Source: Candidatus Zixiibacteriota bacterium
GTDB lineage: Bacteria; Zixibacteria; MSB-5A5; GN15; FEB-12
DNA: 15,551 nucleotides
NCBI GenBank assembly: GCA_003641345.1
Contig: QNAD01000009.1
Span: 1 to 15,551, forward strand
Direction: 5' to 3'
A program made the position numbers and the translations under genes. Shown piece after piece: positions 7,447-15,405 of this stretch (position 1 is the first letter of the stretch; each line of letters starts with the position of its first letter). The notes under the pieces are model-generated. The model ran no database searches, had not been told where the DNA came from, and saw only the letters and a list, made by a program, of their open reading frames with translations.

Positions 7447-8763
7447 ATGGACTCTCGATTGATATTGGAGCTTTCCGCAATATTAGTATTGATTTTAGCG
7501 AACGGCTTTTTTGCTCTTTCAGAATTCTCCATAATAGCCAGCAGGAACAGTAAACTTAGACAGAAGATTGCGAAAAAAAAATCAGGGGCATCGACCGCAT
7601 GGAAACTGCATAATAAACCAGACAAATTCCTTGCTTCCATTCAAGTAGGTATAACTTTAGTTGGAACTTTGGCAGGTGTTTTCGGCGGAGCGACATTGGT
7701 AAATAAATTTGAAATGTTATATATGACAATACCTGTCGATTTTATAGCGTCTTTTGTAAAACCAATATCTGTTGTATCAGTAGCAATTATTATTACCATT
7801 GCAATGGTCGTACTTGGCGAATTAGTTCCAAAATTTGTTGCTTTATCACATCCAGAAAGATTTGCTCGATATGTTGCACCTTCTATTTCATTCTTTATCA
7901 AACTAACTTCTTTTTTCGCTCTATTCCTGAGTGGCATTTCAAATTTAATCATTAAGTTGTTTGGTATTAAAAAATCAGAAGACAGAGCAATCATCACTGA
8001 AGATGAAATCAATATGATGATACTTGATGGCCGTGAAAAAGGAATTTTCGATGAAATCGAAGAGCAACTCATTAAATCCGTATTCGATTTTGCTGACTCA
8101 TCAGTTCGAAGAGCGATGACACCCAGAATTGATGTGGTAGCAATCGAAATAAATGCGTCACCTCAGTCAATAACCGACGTACTCATTGAGACCGGTTTTA
8201 GCAGATTGCCAGTTTATGAAAACACTATAGATAATATAATAGGTATTTTATATGCTAAAGATATTATAATCCAGAGACTAAATCCAGAACTGATCATTGT
8301 ACAAGATATCTGCCGTAAACCTACTTTCGTACCGGATTCTATGCCTCTTTCAAAACTTTTAAGTAAATTTCAAAACAAAAAAAACCATATGGCGATAGTA
8401 TTAGATGAATATGGCGGCACCGCCGGAATTATTACTTTAGAAGATGTTATTGAAGAGCTTGTTGGCGAAATCAGAGATGAATATGACATAGAAGATGACC
8501 CGCTGGTTAAACATTCTGAAACGGTTGCGTTTGCAGATTCTGATGTATGGCCCGGTCTGGTCAATAATATATTAGATTGTAATCTTCCCGAAGATGACAA
8601 TGATACACTTGCCGGACTGTTCATCGATACACTTGGACGATTGCCAAAAGAAAAAGAGTCAATTATTATTGCTGATATTAAAATGACGGTTATATTAATG
8701 GAATCCAATCGCCTTCGTCGTCTTAAACTTGAAAAAATAATAGAACCATCGGATGAAAATTAG
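7447..8763 (+). CDS. CNNM/CorC-family (HlyC/CorC, DUF21-CBS) ion transporter
   Basis: Start ATG 7447 is preferred over the in-frame ATG at 7399 because AGGAAA lies eight bases before it and the first helix begins directly after. The 438-residue product has a DUF21/CNNM membrane domain (about 5-175, with the conserved GELVPK at 124-129), a CBS pair (about 215-340; RRAMTPRIDVVAIE, then FSRLPVYENTIDNIIG and VLDEYGGTAGIITLEDV) and a CorC_HlyC C-terminal domain (about 355-430). The family is linked to magnesium and cobalt efflux or homeostasis, with the CBS pair sensing nucleotides; the older name haemolysin is misleading. It is followed after only two bases by the YqaA-like gene, so the two are probably co-translated. 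The family is certain, the ion is not. Confidence 0.92.
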   Translation: MDSRLILELSAILVLILANGFFALSEFSIIASRNSKLRQKIAKKKSGASTAWKLHNKPDKFLASIQVGITLVGTLAGVFGGATLVNKFEMLYMTIPVDFIASFVKPISVVSVAIIITIAMVVLGELVPKFVALSHPERFARYVAPSISFFIKLTSFFALFLSGISNLIIKLFGIKKSEDRAIITEDEINMMILDGREKGIFDEIEEQLIKSVFDFADSSVRRAMTPRIDVVAIEINASPQSITDVLIETGFSRLPVYENTIDNIIGILYAKDIIIQRLNPELIIVQDICRKPTFVPDSMPLSKLLSKFQNKKNHMAIVLDEYGGTAGIITLEDVIEELVGEIRDEYDIEDDPLVKHSETVAFADSDVWPGLVNNILDCNLPEDDNDTLAGLFIDTLGRLPKEKESIIIADIKMTVILMESNRLRRLKLEKIIEPSDEN

Positions 8764-8765
8764 AT

Positions 8766-9431
8766 ATGTTAAAGATATTTAATGCTCCTTTTCGCTGGAC
8801 ACGTCAACTTTACGATTGGGTTTTAAAATGGGGGAAATCTGATTATGCTTTGCCTGCTTTATTTATATTAGCTTTTGCCGAAGCTTCTTTTTTTCCTATA
8901 CCTCCTGATGCTTTATTGATTGCATTATGTATGGGGGCTTATAAAAAATGGTTCAAATTTGCTACTATCTGCTCTGTCGGTTCTGTTTTGGGAGGTGTTG
9001 CCGGATATCTTATCGGTATGCTTGCTTTTGATACAATAGGTGAAGTGATGCTTGATTTTTCTGCAACTTTGGCAGGCACAAGCTCTGAAGAACTTTTATC
9101 ACAAGCTCAATACTGGTTTAATGAAAAAGAGGTTTGGGGGATGCTGGTTGGACCATGGGCTGTAGGAATTGCCGGTTTTACTCCAATACCATATAAAGTT
9201 TTCACTATCTCTGCCGGATTTTTCAATATGAGTTTTATTCCATTTTTGGCAGCATCGCTTATCAGCCGAACTCTTCGGTTTTTTATTGTAGCTGGACTTA
9301 TCGGTTTGTTGTACAAAAAATTTGGGGATAAAATAAAAGATTTCATTGATAAATATTTCAATTGGCTTGCTATTGGATTTGTAATTCTACTAATACTTGG
9401 ATTTCTTTCAATTAAACTATTAAAGGGTTAA
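8766..9431 (+). CDS. YqaA/DedA-like VTT-domain membrane protein
   Basis: This 221-residue polytopic protein contains the VTT/SNARE-associated (DedA superfamily) pattern. FAEASFFPIPPDALLIAL at about 39-56 carries the conserved E-x4-PIPP/D reentrant segment, and GFTPIPYKVFTISAG (about 138-152) is the second reentrant motif. Downstream Arg residues in SLISRTLRFF also fit. The overall pattern fits YqaA better than classical DedA. Family members are implicated in lipid scrambling or undecaprenyl-phosphate flipping and membrane homeostasis; nothing here fixes the substrate. Its ATG comes two bases after the preceding stop and no strong Shine-Dalgarno is visible, so translational coupling is likely. 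The next gene starts eight bases after its stop codon. Confidence 0.85.
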   Translation: MLKIFNAPFRWTRQLYDWVLKWGKSDYALPALFILAFAEASFFPIPPDALLIALCMGAYKKWFKFATICSVGSVLGGVAGYLIGMLAFDTIGEVMLDFSATLAGTSSEELLSQAQYWFNEKEVWGMLVGPWAVGIAGFTPIPYKVFTISAGFFNMSFIPFLAASLISRTLRFFIVAGLIGLLYKKFGDKIKDFIDKYFNWLAIGFVILLILGFLSIKLLKG

Positions 9432-9438
9432 TCAGTTT

Positions 9439-10374
9439 ATGTCTCATACACACTCTCATAGTTCAATTTCAGGCAAGAAACTGTTCTGGGCAATAATATT
9501 TAATTCCATTATAACCATTGCTGAATTTATCGGAGGCATTTTAACCGGCTATTTGGCTTTATTGGCAGATGCTGTTCATAATCTTTCCGATGTTGCCGCT
9601 TTAGGATTAGCATGGATAGGAGTCAAAGGTTCTCAAATCCCTGCCTCAAAAAAATCTACTTATGGATTTAAAAGAATCGAAGTCATTACGGCTTTTATCT
9701 CAGCTGTATCATTGGTTGTTATTGCAATTTTTATTTTAATGGAAGCATATGAAAGATATATAAATCCACAGGAGATTACTAACCCTGCATTATTCATAAC
9801 TGTGGCAACCATAGGTCTTGTGGGAAACATACTTTCCATTTTATTCCTTCATTCGGAAAAAGGCAAATCATTGAATATGAAGACTGCTTTTTTACACATG
9901 GCATACGATGCGATATCATCAATTGTAGTAATAATTGGCGGAATAGTTATTACTATGACAGGATTGGTAATAATTGATACTATCCTGTCTTCATTTATTG
10001 CTCTTATGATTTTCTGGTCATCATATCTTGTTATTAAAGAAGCGGTATTGATATTCATGGAATCAGCACCGGAGGGAATTAATTTCGATGATATTTATGA
10101 TGAAATAATGAAATTTGATATTGTCGAAGAGATTCATGACCTTCATATCTGGTCGCTTTCATCAACAGAAATTGCTTTGTCGTGTCATATCTGTATTAGT
10201 AAAGATGATATATCTCAAGGACAAATTGTTATAACGAAAATAAATCAAATAATTAAAGATAAATTTAATATCGGACATAGTACAATCCAATTGGAACACT
10301 ATCCTGATTCAACAGAAAAAATGCAATGTAATATTGAATGTAAACAGGCTTTTAAGGAAAAAAATGTCAGATAA
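9439..10374 (+). CDS. Cation diffusion facilitator (CzcD/ZnT-like zinc exporter)
   Basis: This 311-residue protein has the CDF plan of six membrane helices plus a cytoplasmic ferredoxin-like domain. The N-terminus is a short His-rich metal-binding stretch (MSHTHSHSS). The transport-site residues are HNLSD in TM2 (His47, Asp51) and HMAYD in TM5 (His153, Asp157). The HxxxD pair in TM2 is the zinc-type signature, in contrast to DxxxD in YiiP-type iron/zinc carriers. The C-terminal domain has DLHIWSL (234-240), His250 and GHSTIQLEH (279-287), the usual dimer-interface metal ligands, and ends with Cys297 and Cys301. It probably exports Zn2+ (also Cd2+ or Co2+) in exchange for protons. The last 11 bases overlap the following methyltransferase gene. 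Confidence 0.94.
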   Translation: MSHTHSHSSISGKKLFWAIIFNSIITIAEFIGGILTGYLALLADAVHNLSDVAALGLAWIGVKGSQIPASKKSTYGFKRIEVITAFISAVSLVVIAIFILMEAYERYINPQEITNPALFITVATIGLVGNILSILFLHSEKGKSLNMKTAFLHMAYDAISSIVVIIGGIVITMTGLVIIDTILSSFIALMIFWSSYLVIKEAVLIFMESAPEGINFDDIYDEIMKFDIVEEIHDLHIWSLSSTEIALSCHICISKDDISQGQIVITKINQIIKDKFNIGHSTIQLEHYPDSTEKMQCNIECKQAFKEKNVR

Positions 10375-11719
10375 AATTGTAGAATTAGAAATAACCGATC
10401 TTGCTTTTGACGGAAAATCAGTAGCACATCTTGACGGAAAAGTTGTATTTTTAAAAGGTGGATTACCGGGGGAAATTGTCAAGGCTGAAATATACAGGGA
10501 AAAACCAAGATATAACGAAGGGATAGTCAAAGAGATTATTAAAAAATCAGACTTAAGAATTAAACCTCTCTGTTCCCATTTTGAAATCTGCGGTGGATGT
10601 ACCTGGCAGGATTTGAATTACCAAAGCCAATTGGATTTCAAGAAAAAACAGGTAGTTGATTGTCTCGATAGAATAGGTACTCTAAAAGATGTAAAAGTAA
10701 AAAACGTCATTGGATCAGTAGAATTATTTGATTACCGCAATAAGATGGAATTTTCATTTAATACTGATCCTGAAAAAGGGTTCACGCTTGGTCTTCATCA
10801 TCGGGGTCATTTCGATAAAGTATTCGACCTGGAAAAATGTTATCTTCAGTCAGATATAGCGTCGGATATAGTTAACTGGGTACGTAATTATATCATTCAA
10901 GAAGATATTCCTATTTATGACGTAATAGAACACACTGGTTATATGCGATTTTTGATGATTCGGCAAGCCAAGAGAACTACTGATTTAATGGTAAATATCG
11001 TAACTAACTACGGAGATTTCCCAAACAGTGAAGCTCTAATAAAACAAATCACTGAGAAGTTTCCTCAAATTACAACAATCGTCCATAGCCAAAATGGTCA
11101 AAAATCAAATGTTGCTGTAAGTGAAATTGAAAAAGTACTTTTCGGTAAAGGATTTATCACAGAAAAAATATTTACAAATAGTTTCAGAATAAAGGCTAAT
11201 TCATTTTTTCAAACTAATTCTGTACAGGCTGAAACATTATATCGCACTGCTTTTGAGATGCTTCGTCCCCAAAAAACTGATAACATTATGGACCTTTATT
11301 GTGGAACTGGTTCTATCGGAATTATAGTTTCCCAATACGTAAACGAAGTGATTGGCGTTGAATTAGTAGCAGAATCAATTGAATCTGCCAAATTAAATGC
11401 TCTGGACAATAATGTTATCAATATTAAGTTTTTTGAAGGAAACGTGAAAGACTTTTTAAGAACGTATCATAATGATGATATAAAATACAATATCGTAATT
11501 GTTGACCCACCCAGAGCCGGCCTGCATCCAAAAGCATTAAAACGGATGCTTGAATTAAAACCGGAAAAAATTCTTTATATTTCATGTAATCCGGCAACTT
11601 TCTCGCGTGATGCAAAATCAATAGTAGAAAAAGGTTATAGCCTTTCTGATATACAACCGGTGGACATGTTTCCGCATACGATGCATATTGAGCTAATCTC
11701 TGTATTCTATCGTGATTAA
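10364..11719 (+). CDS. rlmD: 23S rRNA (uracil-5-)-methyltransferase, RlmD/TrmA family
   Basis: ATG 10364 is preferred over an upstream TTG or similar start in the same frame (10334) because AAGGA sits five bases before it and the TRAM domain follows directly. The 451-residue protein has TRAM (about 5-58), an iron-sulphur cluster set Cys70, Cys76, Cys79 (CSHFEICGGC) with Cys159, and a Rossmann methyltransferase domain. That domain shows FFQTN (281-285), the SAM loop DLYCGTGSIG (310-319), DPPRAGLHP (391-399), the catalytic Cys408 in YISCNP and Glu443 in HIELIS. These residues define m5U methyltransferases of the TrmA/RlmC/RlmD group. The Fe-S cluster favours RlmD or RlmCD over TrmA; the exact target uridine cannot be told from sequence alone. 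It overlaps the CDF stop codon by 11 bases, implying coupling. Confidence 0.93.
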   Translation: MSDKIVELEITDLAFDGKSVAHLDGKVVFLKGGLPGEIVKAEIYREKPRYNEGIVKEIIKKSDLRIKPLCSHFEICGGCTWQDLNYQSQLDFKKKQVVDCLDRIGTLKDVKVKNVIGSVELFDYRNKMEFSFNTDPEKGFTLGLHHRGHFDKVFDLEKCYLQSDIASDIVNWVRNYIIQEDIPIYDVIEHTGYMRFLMIRQAKRTTDLMVNIVTNYGDFPNSEALIKQITEKFPQITTIVHSQNGQKSNVAVSEIEKVLFGKGFITEKIFTNSFRIKANSFFQTNSVQAETLYRTAFEMLRPQKTDNIMDLYCGTGSIGIIVSQYVNEVIGVELVAESIESAKLNALDNNVINIKFFEGNVKDFLRTYHNDDIKYNIVIVDPPRAGLHPKALKRMLELKPEKILYISCNPATFSRDAKSIVEKGYSLSDIQPVDMFPHTMHIELISVFYRD

Positions 11720-11770
11720 CATTTCTTGCCATTACTGCCGAAATAATATAGATTGACGGTTAATTTTTTA

Positions 11771-11776
11771 AGGAGG
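11771..11776 (+). promoter_or_regulatory. Strong Shine-Dalgarno that selects a TTG start
   Basis: AGGAGG is followed six bases later by TTG at 11783. The other in-frame candidate, TTG at 11753, has no such site. Starting at 11783 also places the signal peptide at the extreme N-terminus, so this site decides the start. Confidence 0.75.
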
Positions 11777-11782
11777 AATAAT

Positions 11783-13495
11783 TTGCGTTTTATAAGATTC
11801 ATAACTGCTTTGCTTTTAACTATTTGTTTCACATTAACAGTTAATGCGGCTAAAAAGAAACAAACTTTCGATGAATTTTCTTTGAAAATTCTGGAATCTG
11901 TCCAATCATTCTATCCGGTTAAAGCGACCGAGATGGGTATCCATGCCTATGACCATCGTTTTACAGATTATTCTTCAAAAAGTGTAAAAAACAGAATTAA
12001 AGATTTAAAAAATTTCGAAAAGAAATTACATAATTTCAAAAAGACAAACCTCTCCCCGCATCAACAGATTAATGTAAAATTACTAAAATCAAATCTTGAT
12101 ATAGAATTATTGAATTTAAAAAATATAGCATGGCACAAAAAATCTCCGCAATTGTATTCTCAGGAAATTATTGACGGCTTGTACTTCCTTTTGATTTCCA
12201 CTCATGCCCCGATGAAAGAAAAAATATTTAGCATCATGGAACGAATGAAAGCTGTACCTGCATATTTAAAGAAAGCTCAAAAAAATATAAAAAACCCGCC
12301 TCCTGTTTATATTGAAACTGCTCAAAAACAGATTGAGTCAGCCATTTATTTTTATAAAACTGCCGCAGGTAAATTAATGAATCAGTTCCCCGAAAAGGCT
12401 GATAAAATTTTAAAAATTAGCACTAAAGCACAAGAAGCTCTAAATGATTTTTCAATTTTCCTCTCCGAAATTTCTCCCGGCAAAGAAACATCGTTTGCCA
12501 TTGGCAAAAAGAATTTCGATTATATGCTTGCAAACCAAAACTTACTGCCCTATGACAGCGACTCTTTACTTAAAATAGGTGAACAACTTCTTTCAGAAGC
12601 TCAAGGGAAATACAAAGATTATAAAAAATACGTAGAAAATAATCATCAAAACGGATTAGACTCGGTTTATATCCCGAATGTTTTCACTAAGGATGACATA
12701 CTAAATTATTACAACTGGGAGACCAAACAAGTTGCTATCTTTATTGAACAAAATAATATCGTTACCATCCCTGATGAAATTGGTGATGTTGAAGTTATTG
12801 AGACACCGGCTTTTTTGAGAACAATGGTAACAGGAATTGCTTATCAACCGGCAGGACCGTTTAATGAAGTTCAAAAGGCTTATTTTTATGTCCGTCCGAT
12901 ACCAGATGACCTGGACCGGAGGCAACTCGAAGCTCGCTACCGATATGTTCACAGACGTGGGTTCAAAGGCTCGGTTGTACACGAAGCGTACCCGGGACAT
13001 CACCTGATGTTTCAGATTGCGTCTCTTAACGAAGATCCTGTTAGAAAATGGCAAATGGATATGCAAATGGCAGAAGGCTGGGCGTTGTATTCCGAAGAAA
13101 TGATGTACAAGTTAGGTTTATACGGTAAAGAAGATCCTGCTCACTGGCTTCGGGTTTTAGGTGGAATTAGATTTAGGGCGGCAAGAATCATTGCTGATGT
13201 TAAACTTCATACCGGACAATTTACAATCGAACAGTGTTACGATTGGATGGTTGAACAACTGGATATTGATACTGAATCCGGCAAGAATTATATTAAAGGA
13301 GAAGTCCGCAGATACTCTTTCCAGCCAACTTACCAGATGTCATATTTGATTGGGAAACAAGAAATAATTAAGCTTCGGGAAGTAATGAAAAAGAAACTTG
13401 GCGACCAATTTTCTTTACAGAAATTCCACGATGACCTTTTGTCCGAAGGTGCTATTCCACCATCATTGATATATGAAATCTGGGGTTTAAATTAA
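11783..13495 (+). CDS. DUF885 family exported metallopeptidase-like protein
   Basis: With TTG 11783 as start the product is 570 residues and begins with a signal peptide (Arg-rich n-region, hydrophobic TALLLTICFTLTV, probable cleavage after NAA near residue 23). The body is the DUF885 family, mostly helical. The metalloprotease-like motif HEAYPGHH lies at 400-407, with the downstream AEGWALYSEEM (430-440) supplying a likely third ligand, Glu431. Also conserved are RRGFKGSV before the motif and QPTYQMSYLIGKQEI near 514-528. Family members are thought to be zinc peptidases or hydrolases of the cell envelope, but their substrates are largely undefined. The gene lies 63 bases after rlmD and is the last of the six-gene run. 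All motifs look intact. Confidence 0.88.
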   Translation: MRFIRFITALLLTICFTLTVNAAKKKQTFDEFSLKILESVQSFYPVKATEMGIHAYDHRFTDYSSKSVKNRIKDLKNFEKKLHNFKKTNLSPHQQINVKLLKSNLDIELLNLKNIAWHKKSPQLYSQEIIDGLYFLLISTHAPMKEKIFSIMERMKAVPAYLKKAQKNIKNPPPVYIETAQKQIESAIYFYKTAAGKLMNQFPEKADKILKISTKAQEALNDFSIFLSEISPGKETSFAIGKKNFDYMLANQNLLPYDSDSLLKIGEQLLSEAQGKYKDYKKYVENNHQNGLDSVYIPNVFTKDDILNYYNWETKQVAIFIEQNNIVTIPDEIGDVEVIETPAFLRTMVTGIAYQPAGPFNEVQKAYFYVRPIPDDLDRRQLEARYRYVHRRGFKGSVVHEAYPGHHLMFQIASLNEDPVRKWQMDMQMAEGWALYSEEMMYKLGLYGKEDPAHWLRVLGGIRFRAARIIADVKLHTGQFTIEQCYDWMVEQLDIDTESGKNYIKGEVRRYSFQPTYQMSYLIGKQEIIKLREVMKKKLGDQFSLQKFHDDLLSEGAIPPSLIYEIWGLN

Positions 13496-13519
13496 CAAAT
13501 AAATTTGATTTTCTTTCAA

Positions 13520-13546
13520 GGGCAGAACTTATCAGCAGTTCTGCCC
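13520..13546. terminator. Hairpin between convergent genes, probable bidirectional terminator
   Basis: GGGCAGAACT (13520-13529) and AGTTCTGCCC (13537-13546) form a perfect 10-base-pair stem with a 7-base loop. It lies in the 61-base gap between the DUF885 gene and the convergent AGCS gene. Neither side has a clean T run, so it may rely on Rho, or protect 3' ends rather than terminate. Confidence 0.5.
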
Positions 13547-13556
13547 AAATACAAAA

Positions 13557-13957
13557 CTATTTAATATATTTATCATTTATATTCGAAAAAGGCACATGCT
13601 CTTTTGAATAATATTCGTTAGTAATTTTTTTCAGCATTCCAGATAAAGCAATAAGTGCAATAAGATTCGGGATTGCCATTATACCAAGAGCTAAATCCCC
13701 AAAAGTCCAAACTGTTTCAAGTTCCAAAACAGCACCAACAAATATCATAACGCAAAACAAAACACGATATGGCATTACAACTCTATCCCCAAACAGATAT
13801 TGAATCGACCTGTCACCATAATAAGACCAGGCTATCATAGTTGATGTCGCAAATAACATAACAGCCGCCGTAACAATATAATTACCGCTACCTCCCATGA
13901 AAGGAAGCCCATGCTGAAATGCATAAGCCGTCATTGGAGAGCCGTTTAATGTTGCCC
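13557..13957 (-). pseudogene. C-terminal part of the frameshifted AGCS symporter
   Basis: This segment continues the symporter in another frame and holds its last membrane helices. It runs from about GATLNGSPMTAYAFQHG, through the family-typical FATSTMIAWSYYGDRS and QYLFG, to a TAG stop at 13559-13557. The same frame is open back to 14015, but those upstream residues are shifted and unlike any AGCS sequence, and no ribosome binding site supports a separate start. It should be read as the tail of the gene at 13946-14968, not as an independent protein. Confidence 0.8.
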
Positions 13958-14968
13958 ATCGACAACAACTTTCCATGCATCGGTAACAATGATAGCTAAA
14001 CCGGTTAATGTGCAAATTGTAATTGTGTCAATGTATGGTCCCATCATAGCTACTGTACCTTCACGTACAGGCTCATCAGTTTTAGCGGCGGCATGTGCAA
14101 TAGGAGCCGATCCCTGACCGGCTTCGTTTGAAAACAGACCTCGTTTAATTCCCCAAATAAGAGTGTACATAAATGTTGAACCGGCAAAACCACCAACAGC
14201 TCCCGGTGGAGTAAAAGCCATGCTAAAAATATCACTGAATGCTTGTGGAATTTTATCAAAATTTAATATGAGAATTGTAATCGCACCTAATACATATACA
14301 ACAGTCATAAACGGTGTCAGAAAAGCAGTTACTTTCCCAATTCTTTTTACACCGCCTATAATAACAGCTCCGACCAATAAAGAGATAGCCAAACCTGTCA
14401 TCCACACAGGAATCGCAAAATCAGTATTAAGCTGATCTGCTACCGTAAAAGCCTGAATTGCATTACCAGTTGCTAAAGCACAAAGAGATGCGGCACCTGC
14501 GAAAACTATCCCAAGCCATTTCCACCCAAGTGCTTTTTCCATATAATACATTGGTCCGCCCGACGAAGAACCATCGGGATTAATTTTACGGTATTTCATA
14601 GATAAAGTACATTCAGCAAATTTCAAAGAGGTTCCCAATATACCTGTTATCCACATCCAGAACAATGCCCCCGGACCGCCATAATGAATAGCTGTGGCAA
14701 CACCTGCTATATTTCCGATACCGATTGTTGCCGATAGGGCTGTTGATAATGCTTGAAAATGAGATATATCACCCTCGTGACTTGGATCATCATATTTACC
14801 GCGAGTGATATCAATGGCATGCTTAAGGCGACGAAGCTGAATCCACCCCAGCCGAAATGATAGAAAAAGACCAGTTCCTAAAAGCAAGACAATCATAGCT
14901 GGGAAAATTTCCGGCCAACTCCACACATATGAAGCTATAGTATTAATTATTTCTTTTATTAATTCCAC
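13946..14968 (-). CDS. Sodium:alanine/glycine symporter (AGCS family), N-terminal 340 residues, frameshifted
   Basis: The reading begins at GTG 14968, with GAGG four bases upstream. The frame encodes most of an AGCS (AlsT/DagA-like) carrier: STALSATIGIGNIAGVATAI (75-94), GGPGALFWMWITGILG (97-112), SGGPMYY (136-142), ATGNAIQA (166-173) and IKRGLFSNEAGQGSAPIAHA (274-293). It breaks off after VVVDG at residue 338, adding only QH before a stop. The remaining protein continues in the -1 frame from 13955. One missing G in the GGG at 13957-13955 explains the break: GAT GGG GCA would read through as Asp-Gly-Ala. The intact protein would be about 470 residues, a normal family length, importing alanine or glycine with Na+. 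No other damage is seen, so this is a recent mutation or a sequencing/assembly error. Confidence 0.88.
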   Translation of the reverse strand: MELIKEIINTIASYVWSWPEIFPAMIVLLLGTGLFLSFRLGWIQLRRLKHAIDITRGKYDDPSHEGDISHFQALSTALSATIGIGNIAGVATAIHYGGPGALFWMWITGILGTSLKFAECTLSMKYRKINPDGSSSGGPMYYMEKALGWKWLGIVFAGAASLCALATGNAIQAFTVADQLNTDFAIPVWMTGLAISLLVGAVIIGGVKRIGKVTAFLTPFMTVVYVLGAITILILNFDKIPQAFSDIFSMAFTPPGAVGGFAGSTFMYTLIWGIKRGLFSNEAGQGSAPIAHAAAKTDEPVREGTVAMMGPYIDTITICTLTGLAIIVTDAWKVVVDGQH

Positions 14969-15068
14969 AATACCTCACTTGCTGTTTATAAGTTATATTG
15001 CCTTGAGGGATAATTCCGAAAACGGTAATTAGCCAATATGAAAGTTTATTGAATAAGCACATTATTAT

Positions 15069-15097
15069 TTTATAGATAACAGATTGCTATTTGACCA
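15069..15097 (-). promoter_or_regulatory. Predicted promoter of the AGCS symporter gene
   Basis: On the minus strand TGGTCA (15097-15092) and TATAAA (15074-15069) are 17 bases apart, matching four and five of the six consensus positions. Initiation near 15062 gives a leader of about 94 bases to GTG 14968. It lies downstream of the minus-strand terminator at 15135-15168, so the symporter need not depend on read-through. Confidence 0.4.
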
Positions 15098-15134
15098 CGC
15101 AAGCTAAAATTAATTCTATTGAATTTGAATCAAT

Positions 15135-15168
15135 AAAAAAAGAGGAGGCCGCCAATGGCGGGCTCCTC
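15135..15168 (-). terminator. Strong intrinsic terminator on the minus strand, no gene upstream
   Basis: On the minus strand a 12-position stem (GAGGAGCCCGCC against GGCGGCCTCCTC, one G-G mismatch, loop ATT) is followed directly by seven T. On the plus strand the stem has no T run. It is the most convincing terminator in the window, yet no minus-strand gene precedes it between here and enolase. Confidence 0.8.
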
Positions 15169-15338
15169 AGCCAGATAATTTTAATCCACTGGCTTTATGA
15201 TCTTAAACGACTCACTTATTACTACAACAAATTTCATGCCAGCCACAAAGTGGCTTTATTTTCGAATAAGTTACATTTTCAGTTTAGCTTAATAGGTACA
15301 AAACCAATATTATTGGATTTAATCCATATAAATTAAAC
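15169..15338 (-). other. Structured non-coding region ahead of the orphan terminator: candidate small RNA or leader
   Basis: Read on the minus strand, this stretch holds a perfect agccac-ttt-gtggct hairpin (15255-15241) and then an agccag/ctggct pair (15194-15189 with 15174-15169) abutting the terminator stem. The two hairpins have near-interchangeable arms. A small frame of 18 codons (15237-15181, beginning MKFVVV) lies between the hairpins but lacks a ribosome binding site. Palindromes also occur at 15301-15320 (aaaccaat/attggattt, one mismatch) and 15314-15326 (tggatt-t-aatcca, perfect). No convincing minus-strand promoter and no match to a riboswitch class I know was found. Confidence 0.35.
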
Positions 15339-15365
15339 TTGCCCCAAAACTGATAAATCTATAAT
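15339..15365 (+). promoter_or_regulatory. Predicted eno promoter
   Basis: A perfect TATAAT (15360-15365) is preceded at 15 bases by TTGCCC (15339-15344). The spacing is short but the -10 box is exact. Initiation near 15372 gives a leader of about 37 bases to the enolase ATG. The palindromes at 15301-15326 sit just upstream and could be operator sites. Confidence 0.45.
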
Positions 15366-15405
15366 ATTTGTCGATATATAATATAAATTATAGAAAGGAA
15401 TCTAA

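Noticed and set aside
7641..8072. Minus-strand open frame of 143 codons inside the CNNM/CorC gene
   Set aside because: It lies wholly antisense to a well-conserved membrane domain and has no recognisable motif or start signal.
13946..13965. Programmed -1 ribosomal frameshift in the AGCS gene
   Set aside because: The site ATGGGCAAC is not a canonical X-XXY-YYZ slippery heptamer, and AGCS carriers are not known to need one. A lost base in the G run is simpler.
15181..15237. An 18-codon leader peptide on the minus strand before the terminator
   Set aside because: It ends inside the pre-terminator hairpin, which is suggestive, but has no Shine-Dalgarno and no run of Ala or Gly codons fitting the downstream symporter. 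Not called as a gene.
15091..15336. Plus-strand open frame of 81 codons upstream of eno
   Set aside because: It begins at a non-ATG codon without a ribosome binding site, runs through the terminator stem and hairpins, and shows no protein-like pattern.
14969..15338. Glycine riboswitch ahead of the AGCS gene, as found in many bacteria
   Set aside because: The conserved GGAGAG and paired glycine-aptamer core elements could not be found on the minus strand.
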